A DNA stretch of 64,000 bases from JAICJR01 sp036555755 (lineage in GTDB: Bacteria > Actinomycetota > Thermoleophilia > Solirubrobacterales > Thermoleophilaceae): the NCBI GenBank assembly GCA_036555755.1, contig DATBKS010000246.1:1-64000 (forward strand), read 5' to 3'. Under the pieces are notes generated by a model. It was not told where the DNA came from, made no database searches, and worked only from the letters and a program-made list of their open reading frames with translations. The translations under genes and the position numbers were made by a program. Positions 16,561-24,825 of this stretch are shown here, one piece after another. Each line of letters starts with the position of its first letter. Positions within the stretch are counted from its first letter, which is position 1.

Positions 16561-16564
<4 letters not shown>
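15812..16564 (-). CDS. Cyclase / kynurenine-formamidase-like metal hydrolase
   Basis: This 250-residue member of the cyclase family (Pfam Cyclase; includes bacterial kynurenine formamidase and isatin hydrolase) carries the signature HSGTHFDSEMH at residues 46-56. His46, His50, Asp52 and His56 are the metal-binding set. Family members open or close cyclic amides and lactams, or hydrolyse N-formyl groups. Directly downstream of a molybdenum hydroxylase, it is a good candidate for opening a hydroxylated N-heterocycle, as isatin hydrolase does. It starts at an ATG overlapping the stop of the 2Fe-2S subunit gene. Confidence 0.9.
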
Positions 16565-17072
<508 letters not shown>

Positions 17073-17076
<4 letters not shown>

Positions 17077-19376
17077 GCCGCCCGCCTCTCATGCGCGAGC
17101 TCCACCACGCGCTCCGGGGTGAGCGGCAGCGTCTTCGCCTCACTGCCGAGCGCATCGGACAGTGCGTTGGCGATCACCGCGCCCGCGGCGGCGGTTCCAC
17201 CCTCGCCGGCGCCCTTGACGCCAAGCGGGTTGAGTGGCGTCGGGGCGTCCTCCGTGATCTCCACGCGGACGTCCGGCATCTCTCCGGCGGTCGGCATCAG
17301 GTAGTCCATGAACGAGCCCGCCACGAGCTGGCCCGACTCGTCGTAGGCGAACTCCTCGAGCAGCGCGCCGCCGAGGCCCTGCGCCACGCCGCCGACGATT
17401 TGTCCTTCGACGAGCTTCGGGTTGATCGCGCGCCCCACGTCGTACGTGACGGCGTAGCGGTGAATGTGGACGGCCCCGGTGTCGACGTCAACCTCGAGCG
17501 CGACGCAGTGAAGGCCGTAGGGGAATGCCATGTCCGGCGAGTCGAAGTAGGCCTCCTCCTCGAGGCCCGGGTCGTCGCCGCGGGAGAGCGCCGCGCCGGC
17601 GTGAGCCGAGGACGCGAGCTCGCTGAGCGGCACGCCCACCGCCGGCGAGCCGCGCACGATCACGCGGTCGCCCTCGATGGTCAGGTCGCCCGCCGAGGCC
17701 TCGAGCCGCTCAGCGGCCAGTTCGAGCAGGCGGGCGCGCAGCATCTCGGCGGCGCGCGCGATCGCGCTCCCTCCGAGCATCGACGCGCGACTGCCGAAGG
17801 CGCCCATGCCCTCGGGCACGGAATCCGTGTCGCCATGGCGCACCGTCACCGCGTCGTAGGGCACGCCGAGCGTCTCGGCGCAGACCTGGGCGAGCACTGT
17901 GTCGACGCCCTGGCCGACCGAGGCCGAGCCCACGTGGACGATCGTGCCGCCGTCGCTGCCCACGCCCACGCGCGCGTACTCCCAGCGGGCGATGCCGCTC
18001 TTCTCGACGAAGTAGCCGACGCCGACGCCGCGGCGGCGCCCGGGCTCCGGCTCCTCGCCTCGCCAACGCAGCATCTCCTCGTAGCCGAAGCACGCCAGGC
18101 CCTTGTCGAGGAGCAGCGGATAGTCGCCGCTGTCGAAGACGACGGGATGGCCGTCCGTGTGCGTGCCGACGCGGTAGGGCATCAGCTCCGGTGCGATCAG
18201 GTTCTGGCGGCGCACGTCGGCCGGATCGCGGCCAAGCCGCCGGGCCGCGATGTCGATCATGCGCTCGCGAATGAAGTTGGCCTCGTAGCGGCCGGGCGCC
18301 CGGTAGGTGCCCGCTGGCGTCTTGTTGGTGACGACCTGGTGCGCGACGCAATCGTAGGCGCGCCAGGCGTAGGGACCAGGCAGCAGCGCGGCGGTCATCC
18401 CCGGCACCACCGACCCGTGGGTGCGCACATACGCGCCCGTGTTCATCGCGAAGCGGTCGCGCATCGCGAGCAGGGTGCCGTCGGAGCGCAGCGCCAGCTC
18501 CACGTCGTGGACCTGCTCGCGCGAGTGGTTAAGGGCGCGTAGGTTCTCCTCCCGGTCCTCCGTCCACGCGACGGGATGTCCCTGCTTGAGCGCGCAGAAC
18601 GGAATCAGGAAGTCCTCCGGGTAGAACTCGCCGCGCCCGCCGAAGCCGCCCCCAACGTCCAACTCCACAAGACGCACCTGCTGCTCGGTGAGTCCCAGAA
18701 GCCCCGCGAGGATCCGGCGGTTGGTGTGCACCACCTTGGCCGCGCCCCATACCGTGAGGCGGCCGCTGCGCGGCTCGAGCTCGGCCAGCAGCCCGCGCGG
18801 CTCGAGCGGCACGGCGCCGTGCCGCTGGCAGCTGAGGCGCTCGCGGACCGTGAGGTCCGCCTCGGCGAAGGCGGCATCAACGTCGCCCCACGCGATGTGA
18901 ATCTCGCCGGCAAGGTTGGAACCCGCCTCCGGGTGGAGCACCGGGCTGCGCGGGTCGAGGGCGAGGTCAGGATCGAGCAGCGGGTCGAGCGGCTCGTAGA
19001 CCACCTCGATGCGGTCGAACGCGTCTTCGGCCGCGTAGCGCGACTCCGCGATCACCACCGCGACGGGCTCGCCCGAGTAACGCACGACGCCGTCGGCGAG
19101 CGGGGGCTGAAGCAGCAGCTCCATCCCCGGCAGCGGATACATTCGCATGGGGATGCGCGCGACCGGCTGAGGCAGGTCGGCGCTCGTGATCACATCCACC
19201 ACGCCCGGCTCGGCCAGCGCGGCGGACGCGTCGATCGACGTGATCCGCGCGGCTGCGTGCGGGCTGCGCAGGATCGCGGCGTGCAGCGCGTCTCGGCGGT
19301 TGAGGTCGTCGATGAAGCAGCTGCGGCCGGTGAGGAGCGGCAGGTCCTCCTTACGAGGCAGCGACAGCCCGATCAC
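17073..19376 (-). CDS. Molybdenum hydroxylase large (Mo-cofactor) subunit 1
   Basis: This 767-residue catalytic subunit of the xanthine dehydrogenase/aldehyde oxidase family binds molybdopterin cofactor and hydroxylates a substrate carbon with water. The N-terminal segment reads LPLLTGRSCFIDDL. The central glycine loop is DVGGGFGGRGEFYPED, the cofactor-loop region is TYRAPGRYEANF, and the presumed catalytic glutamate is Glu725 in GAGEGG. The CO-dehydrogenase signature AYRCSFR is absent. The best start is the GTG at 19376, 50 bases after the CoxG-like gene; the longer open frame upstream is a shadow. The 3' end overlaps the small-subunit gene by four bases. Confidence 0.94.
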
Positions 19377-19426
19377 GCGCTCGGTTGTGCCGTCGCGGCC
19401 CGCCGGGTCCGCGTCTGAGCGGCTGC

Positions 19427-20086
19427 CTACCACCGGTACCTGATCTCGAGCCACACCCCGCGCCGCCGGAAGCGCTTGCCGAACAGCAGCGCGAGCAGAA
19501 GCGCCAGCAGTCCGGCGGCGCCGGCCCGGGCGAGCGGAGTGGGCACCGAGGGCACGGACGGAGCAGCCGGATGTTCCTCTTCCGGCAGGGACGCCGGAGG
19601 CCTGGACGGGAGCGCGGCGGCGGCGGGCTGTGGCACACGGGAAGCGCGCTCGCCAAGGCTGCGCTCCAGGTTGGTCGCGAGCTCTCCGAGCAGGCGCTCT
19701 GCCTCGGCGCGCGCGCTGTCCTCCGACACGCCGGTCGCGGCCAGCCGGCCGTCGAGCGTGAGCGACACGCGGGCCGCGCCATTCGAGCCGTCGACGCGAG
19801 CCCTCAACAGCCCGCTGGCGAATCCCGGCCCCGCGGCGTCGCGCACGCGCAGCAGGCAGCTCGCGCTGTGGCCGTCCTCGTCGACATCGACGGAGCGCAG
19901 CGTGCCAACGAGATCGAGCGGCGTGGAGCCGACGGTGGGCGTGAGCTTGCCCTGCAGTGTCTGATCGCCGTTGACGCGGGCGAGCGCGGAACCCGGCAGG
20001 CATGCGCCCAGCTGCTCCAGGTCGAGCAGCTCCGCCCAGACCCGGTCGGCCGGCGCGCTAACGGTGAATTCGGTCTCGAGGAGCAT
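19427..20086 (-). CDS. CoxG-like SRPBCC protein with C-terminal membrane anchor
   Basis: This is a 219-residue protein. Residues 1 to about 145 form a CoxG-type SRPBCC (START-like) domain, beginning LETEFTVSAPADRVWAELLD with the family's CLPG segment. A Pro/Ala-rich linker then leads to a membrane helix (about 186-205) and a basic tail. In Oligotropha, CoxG is involved in anchoring the molybdenum-containing CO dehydrogenase to the membrane; a similar tethering role for the adjacent hydroxylase is likely. It is the first gene of the minus-strand operon and is divergent from a second CoxG-like gene. Confidence 0.9.
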   Translation of the reverse strand: MLLETEFTVSAPADRVWAELLDLEQLGACLPGSALARVNGDQTLQGKLTPTVGSTPLDLVGTLRSVDVDEDGHSASCLLRVRDAAGPGFASGLLRARVDGSNGAARVSLTLDGRLAATGVSEDSARAEAERLLGELATNLERSLGERASRVPQPAAAALPSRPPASLPEEEHPAAPSVPSVPTPLARAGAAGLLALLLALLFGKRFRRRGVWLEIRYRW

Positions 20087-20148
20087 CTCGCCTCCTGCTC
20101 ACAGACGAGCCCGCGCGGCGCGAGCCCGGCCAGTCCCTTTGCGCAAAA

Positions 20149-20165
20149 GTATAATGTTGGACTTT
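20149..20165 (+). promoter_or_regulatory. GTATAATGTTGGACTTT element (copy 1)
   Basis: This AT-rich 17-mer in a very GC-rich background is repeated exactly at 31807-31823. Variants are at 44793-44808 and 52063-52080. TATAAT reads as a perfect -10 box toward the plus-strand CoxG-like gene, with GGAC ending 32 bases before its ATG. The flanks AAAGT and ACTTT form an imperfect dyad, so a regulator site is equally possible. The divergent minus-strand gene could also use it. Confidence 0.6.
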
Positions 20166-20194
20166 ACAGCGTCGGGCGATCTTCTGGGAGAGCG

Positions 20195-20857
20195 ATGAAG
20201 CTTCAGAACGAGTTCACGGTGGGTGTCCCGATCGAGCGTGCGTGGGAGACGCTGCTCGACATCGAGACCGTGGCCGGCTTCCTGCCCGGCGCGAAGATCG
20301 AGCCGGCGGACGGCGACGGCGTCTTCCGCGGGTCGATGAAGGTGAAGGTCGGCCCGATGACGGTGAACTACGAAGGCACGGCCCGCCTCGCTGCCGTCGA
20401 CGAGGCGAACCGCACCGCGGACATCGAGGTGCGCGCCAAGGAGGCCAAGGGCCAGGGCACCGCGGCAGCAGTGATTCGCAACCAGCTCGTTGCGGAGGCC
20501 GGCGGCACCCGCGTGGTGGCCGAGACCGACCTCCAGGTCACCGGCCGCCAGGCGCAGTTCGGCCGCGGGATCATGCAGGACGTGGCCGGGCGGATGCTCG
20601 GCGACTTCGCGCGCCGCTTCGAGGCCTACCTGAGCGAGCCGGCCGAGGCGCCGAACGGAGGCGCGCCCGCTCAGGCGCCGCCGCCCCCGCCCGAGTCGGA
20701 GGAGGCTCTCGACCTCGGCTCGGTGGTCACCCAGATGCCGGTCGTGCGCTACGGCGCCCCCGTGGCGGCGGGCGTGGTGGTCGTGGCAGCGCTCGTCGGA
20801 ATGAAGCGCGCACGCGGCCGCCGCGGACTGACCATCCGCATGGGCATCGGTCTCTAG
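20195..20857 (+). CDS. CoxG-like SRPBCC protein with C-terminal membrane anchor
   Basis: This 220-residue CoxG-type protein starts at the ATG 20195, preceded by GGGAGAG. The SRPBCC domain (about residues 1-145) begins NEFTVGVPIERAWETLLDIE and includes FLPGAKIE and the terminal MLGDFARRFEAYL helix. A proline-rich linker (APPPPPESEE) is followed by a membrane helix at about 183-203 and a basic tail. Architecture matches the divergent neighbour, but the sequences differ substantially, so they probably serve different hydroxylases. The gene ends with a four-base overlap with the convergent M20-like gene. Confidence 0.92.
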   Translation: MKLQNEFTVGVPIERAWETLLDIETVAGFLPGAKIEPADGDGVFRGSMKVKVGPMTVNYEGTARLAAVDEANRTADIEVRAKEAKGQGTAAAVIRNQLVAEAGGTRVVAETDLQVTGRQAQFGRGIMQDVAGRMLGDFARRFEAYLSEPAEAPNGGAPAQAPPPPPESEEALDLGSVVTQMPVVRYGAPVAAGVVVVAALVGMKRARGRRGLTIRMGIGL

Positions 20858-22122
20858 CGCCCGGCGCACATCGCAAGCGCGGTGAGCGCGTAGACGCGTG
20901 AGGCGCGCAGCAGGTCCTCCTTGCGCACGGCGAACGTGCCGGCGCCGGCGACCCCCGGCGGGCCGTAGGTGAGCGACGGGATGCCCGCCTCGTTGAAGAC
21001 GTTGTGGTCGCGCCACATGCTGCACTCGGGCGGCGTGGCTATCTCGCAGTCGGCGTCGAACTCGAAGCGGTGGGCCTCGTCGACCGCGTCCGAGAGCGGC
21101 TCGATGCCCTTGGCCTCATAGCCCGGCCGGTCGACGAACTGCTCGACCGATCCCTCGAGGCCCAGTTCGTCGAGCAGCTCGCGCAGCTCGTGGCCGATCG
21201 CGCCGCCGTCCTGCCCGGGCACGGTGCGGATGTCCAGGTACAGCATGCAGACCTCGGGGTTCTGAAGCACGAGCCAGGGCTGCCCGCCGCGAATCGCGGA
21301 TACGTTCACCCGCGGTACCACCGTGCCGCCCGGCGACTCGTAGGTATGCCGCTGCTCGTACTCGAGCGCCCACTCCTCGAGCCGCTCGATCAGCGGCAGC
21401 GCGCGCACGATCGCGTTGGGGTGCTCGCCCGGCGGGTAGGGACGGCTGACGTATGGCGTGTACAGCACGGGGCCGCCGTACACGGTGATCTTGTAGAAGG
21501 CCTTGCCGGCCTCGATCCAGCCCTTGCGGAACGCGGTCGCCTCCGCGCATACGCAGAAGCCGGCGCGCGGCGTGTGGTTGACGAGATAGCGCGCGCCGAC
21601 CTCCTTGCTGAGGTAGCGCTTGCCCTGAAACTCGTCGACGGGCTCCTGGCCGATCTCGCCGGGGACCATCGTGAGGTAGATGCTGCCGCGAAGCTTTACG
21701 CCGGCATCGCGGATCGCGGTGGCGGCCAGCATCCAGGCGGCCATCGGTCCCTTGTCGTTCACGATCGGGTTGCCGACCAGAAGCTCGCCGTCCTCGCGGC
21801 CGAGGTGGAAGTCGTCGTCGCCCGGATCGCGCCAGATCAGATGGTCGTCGCGGCGCATCCAGGTGTCGATATGGCTGTTGAAGGCGAGCGCCGGACCCTC
21901 CCCGCTGCCGGGCAGCTCCGCGAACACGTTGAAGCGGTCCTCGAACATGCCGACGCGCCGCGGCGAATAACCGTTGTCCGCCAGCCACTGGTAGATCAGC
22001 TCAGCGCCCTCGCCCTCCCCTCCGGGCGGCGCCTCGACGCTCGTGATGTGGAGCGCGAGCTCGACCAGGTCGCGCTCCGTGATGCGCTCGAGGACGGCGT
22101 CCGCCACCTGGGCATCGATCAT
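20854..22122 (-). CDS. M20-family peptidase-like protein with altered metal site
   Basis: This 422-residue protein has the M20/ArgE/DapE fold, with His84-x-Asp86 in FNSHIDTW and a GIPSLTYGPP segment near the end. Several canonical M20 residues are changed. The bridging aspartate of the DxKG motif is Asn122 (VNDKG). The catalytic-base glutamate of the EExG motif is Gly155 (GEIG). I see no obvious C-terminal ligand histidine. It may be a distinct hydrolase subfamily or a binding protein. A paralogue of identical length lies at 49428-50696, beside the other hydroxylase subunits. The start is the ATG at 22122, overlapping the upstream amidohydrolase stop. Confidence 0.85.
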   Translation of the reverse strand: MIDAQVADAVLERITERDLVELALHITSVEAPPGGEGEGAELIYQWLADNGYSPRRVGMFEDRFNVFAELPGSGEGPALAFNSHIDTWMRRDDHLIWRDPGDDDFHLGREDGELLVGNPIVNDKGPMAAWMLAATAIRDAGVKLRGSIYLTMVPGEIGQEPVDEFQGKRYLSKEVGARYLVNHTPRAGFCVCAEATAFRKGWIEAGKAFYKITVYGGPVLYTPYVSRPYPPGEHPNAIVRALPLIERLEEWALEYEQRHTYESPGGTVVPRVNVSAIRGGQPWLVLQNPEVCMLYLDIRTVPGQDGGAIGHELRELLDELGLEGSVEQFVDRPGYEAKGIEPLSDAVDEAHRFEFDADCEIATPPECSMWRDHNVFNEAGIPSLTYGPPGVAGAGTFAVRKEDLLRASRVYALTALAMCAGR

Positions 22123-23576
22123 GCCGGCGTCCCCTTCTTGAACACGTGGCCCTTCGTGTGGTCGTCGGGCCAGAAGCGCTCGTCCCATTCGCGCGACAGC
22201 TCGACGAAGCGCGGCGCCTCCTTCTGCATCGCGCGCAGGATCGCCGGCTCGTCCATCGTCTTGACCTCGCCCCCGCGCACCACCACGCGCCCGTCTACGA
22301 GCACCGTGTGCACAAGGTTGCCGCTGCCGGAGTAGACGAGGTTCGCCAGCAGGTTGTCCTCGTGCCAGGGCACCATCTCCGGCCGCATCAGGTCGAGCAC
22401 GATCACGTCGGCGCGCTTGCCGGGCTCGAGCGTGCCGATCTCGTCCTCGAGCAGCATCGCCTTGGCCGAGCCGATGGTGGCCAGCTCAAGCGCCTCGTAC
22501 GGCGAGATCAGCGTCCAGTCGAGCCGCGCCTCCTTGTGGCCGGTCGCGGCCAGATGCACCTCGCGGAACATGTCGAGGAAGCACGCCGCGGCGGGGCCGT
22601 CCGTGCCCAGTCCGACGGTGGCGCCCCCAGCCATCAGCTCGGGGAAGCGGCCCTTGGTGAAGGCGCCGTAGGCGCCCTTCATGCTCGCGCTCGGGCAGTG
22701 GATGGCCGCCGCGCCGGTCTCCATCAGCAGCTCGACCTCGTTCTCGCTGAGCCACGCCATGTGCGTGCCGGCGAAGCGGCGGTTGAGGATGCCGAGCGAG
22801 TTGAAGCGCTCGATCGGGCGCGTGCCGAAGCGCAGGTCGTGCGCCTCGATGTCCTCGCGGTCGACGTTGGAGTGGGTCACCACGCCGACGTTGAAGCGCT
22901 CCGCCAGCGCCATCGCGCCCTCGCACAGCTCGTCCGAGGAGGACGTCACCTGGATCGGGCACGGCCATGCGCGGACGCGCCCGTCCGCGGCGCCGTCGAA
23001 CTTGGCGATGAAGCTCTCCGCGTGCTCGAGGTTCTCCTTCGTGACCTTGTCGGAGCGGCTCAGGAACTCGGCGAGGTCGTCCTGGACGTCGGCCATCGCG
23101 CGCGCCAAGACGGCGCGGATGCCGGCGGTCTCGACGCCGTGCACCGCGGCCTCCTCGAGCTCCTGGTAGGTGCCGCAGTCGAGGAACGCGGTGGTGCCGG
23201 TCTTGAGCATCTCGATGCTCGTGAACTGGGTGCCGAGGTAGTAGTTGTCCGGGTTCAGGCCCTTGGACGTGACGTAGAACTTCTTCTGGATCCAGGGCGT
23301 GAACGAGAGGTCGTTCACGAGCCCGCGGGCGAACGCGCCGAACAGATGCATGTGCGTGTTCACGAGGCCCGGCATCACGAGCTGGTCGCGCGCGTCGATC
23401 GTCTTGCGGGCGGCGTACGTGCGGCGCAAGTCGGCGGTCGAGCCCGTGGCGACGATCCGTCCGCCGTCGATCGCCAGCGCGCCGTCCCAGAGCAGGTCTC
23501 TCTCGCCGGTCATCGGCAGCACGACGCCGTGCTCGATCAGCAGGTCGATCTGCTGGGGTTGTTCGCTGTCAGGCAT
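22119..23576 (-). CDS. Amidohydrolase (SsnA / chlorohydrolase-like deaminase)
   Basis: This is a 485-residue metal-dependent hydrolase of the amidohydrolase superfamily, in the subgroup of TrzN/AtzA, SsnA and guanine deaminase. The metal and catalytic residues visible are His75 and His77 (NTHMHLFG), His235 (VVTHSNV), His272 and Asp326 (GLGTDGPAA). The N-terminal segment TGERDLLWDGALAIDGGRI and the C-terminal LEPGKRADVIVLDL are typical of the flanking beta-sandwich. It probably deaminates or dehalogenates an N-heterocycle. It overlaps the upstream amidohydrolase by eight bases and the downstream M20-like gene by four, in an operon headed by three molybdenum hydroxylase subunits. Confidence 0.92.
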   Translation of the reverse strand: MPDSEQPQQIDLLIEHGVVLPMTGERDLLWDGALAIDGGRIVATGSTADLRRTYAARKTIDARDQLVMPGLVNTHMHLFGAFARGLVNDLSFTPWIQKKFYVTSKGLNPDNYYLGTQFTSIEMLKTGTTAFLDCGTYQELEEAAVHGVETAGIRAVLARAMADVQDDLAEFLSRSDKVTKENLEHAESFIAKFDGAADGRVRAWPCPIQVTSSSDELCEGAMALAERFNVGVVTHSNVDREDIEAHDLRFGTRPIERFNSLGILNRRFAGTHMAWLSENEVELLMETGAAAIHCPSASMKGAYGAFTKGRFPELMAGGATVGLGTDGPAAACFLDMFREVHLAATGHKEARLDWTLISPYEALELATIGSAKAMLLEDEIGTLEPGKRADVIVLDLMRPEMVPWHEDNLLANLVYSGSGNLVHTVLVDGRVVVRGGEVKTMDEPAILRAMQKEAPRFVELSREWDERFWPDDHTKGHVFKKGTPA

Positions 23577-24825
23577 TGGTGACCTCCGGACGGTGGTGAA
23601 GGTTGCTCTCGAGGCGGCTCTCGGCCATCAGGCGGCCGCCGTAGAAGACGAGTCGCCGAGGCGGCACGAGGCGTAGCGCCTCGCGCACGCTGGACGCGTC
23701 GATGACGACGAGGTCGGCGCGGTCGCCGGGCTCGATGCCGTAGCCCTCGAGCCGCATGGCGCGCGCGGCGTTGTAGGTGATCATGTCGAAGACCGTCTCG
23801 AGCTCCGGCAGGTAGGTGAGCTGGGCGACGTGGGCCGTGTACTGGCCCACCTCGATCTGGTCCGGCTTGCCGAACGGGTAGTAGGGGTCGTTCACGTCGT
23901 CCTGCGCGGACAGCACGTTAACGCCGGCGTCGAGCAACTCGCGCACGCGCGTGATCCCGCGCCGCACGAGGCCGCGGTCGGCGCGCCCGTCGAGCACCAG
24001 GCTGATCTGGGTGTTCGAGGCGATCGAGATCTCGGCGTCCTTCACGTAACCGATCACCCGCGCCGCGTGGTTGTCGTCATAGGCGGCGAGCGCCCCGCAG
24101 TGGCTCGCGGTGACGCGTCCCTGGTAACCCTCCTCGATGGTCCGCACGGCGAGGTACTCGAGGCTGCGCGACAGCGGATCGTCGGTGTCGTCCGCGAGCA
24201 TGTGAATGTCCTTGCCGGTGCGCTTCGCGAGCTCGAGGCAGAAGTCGATGTGCTCGCGCACGTGGCGGTCGAGCCGCTCGTACCAGGGCAGGCCGCCGAC
24301 GACGTCGCAGCCGAGGTCCATCGCCTGCTCCATCAGCTTGTCGCACCCCGGGTTGCGCACGATGGCCTCCTGCGGGAAGGCGACGACCTCGAAGGTGATC
24401 AGGCCCTCGAAGCGGCGCTTCAGCTCGAGCAGGCCCTCGACCGGCACGAGCCCGCCGATCGTGTCCACGTCCGCGAAGCCGCGCATCGCCGTGGTGCCGT
24501 TGACGATCGCCGCCTCGATCACCGGCGACGCCCGGTCGGCGATCTCCTGCGCCGTGTAGGAGCGCTTGTGGTCCCAGGTGATCTCGATCGCCTCCTGGAG
24601 CGTCTGCGACTCGTTCTGGCGCATCACGTCGCCGAGCATGCACTTGTCGAGATGCTGGTGGGCATTGATCAGCCCGGGCACGAGCAGGCCGCCGCCACCG
24701 TCGTGCTCGGCGTCCGCGGAGTCGTCGATCGACTGCTCGATCGCGGCGATCCGATCTTCTTCGAGGGCGACGTCGAAGGAGCCTTCGCGGCCGCGCAGCC
24801 GCACGTTTCGGATGATCTGCTTCAA
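23569..24825 (-). CDS. Amidohydrolase (cytosine-deaminase-like)
   Basis: This 418-residue amidohydrolase resembles cytosine deaminase CodA and isocytosine/creatinine-type deaminases. It has LLVPGLINAHQHLD with His56 and His58, a His at 208 (DIHMLADDTDD), His242 (TASHCGAL) and the late motif SAQDDVNDPYYP, which corresponds to the SDNVRDPW segment of CodA. The start is the TTG at 24825, which overlaps the stop of the upstream large-subunit gene (TTGA) and has AGGAG ten bases upstream; no ATG or GTG is available in frame nearby. It probably deaminates a hydroxylated heterocycle produced by the hydroxylases encoded just upstream. Confidence 0.92.
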   Translation of the reverse strand: MKQIIRNVRLRGREGSFDVALEEDRIAAIEQSIDDSADAEHDGGGGLLVPGLINAHQHLDKCMLGDVMRQNESQTLQEAIEITWDHKRSYTAQEIADRASPVIEAAIVNGTTAMRGFADVDTIGGLVPVEGLLELKRRFEGLITFEVVAFPQEAIVRNPGCDKLMEQAMDLGCDVVGGLPWYERLDRHVREHIDFCLELAKRTGKDIHMLADDTDDPLSRSLEYLAVRTIEEGYQGRVTASHCGALAAYDDNHAARVIGYVKDAEISIASNTQISLVLDGRADRGLVRRGITRVRELLDAGVNVLSAQDDVNDPYYPFGKPDQIEVGQYTAHVAQLTYLPELETVFDMITYNAARAMRLEGYGIEPGDRADLVVIDASSVREALRLVPPRRLVFYGGRLMAESRLESNLHHRPEVTNA

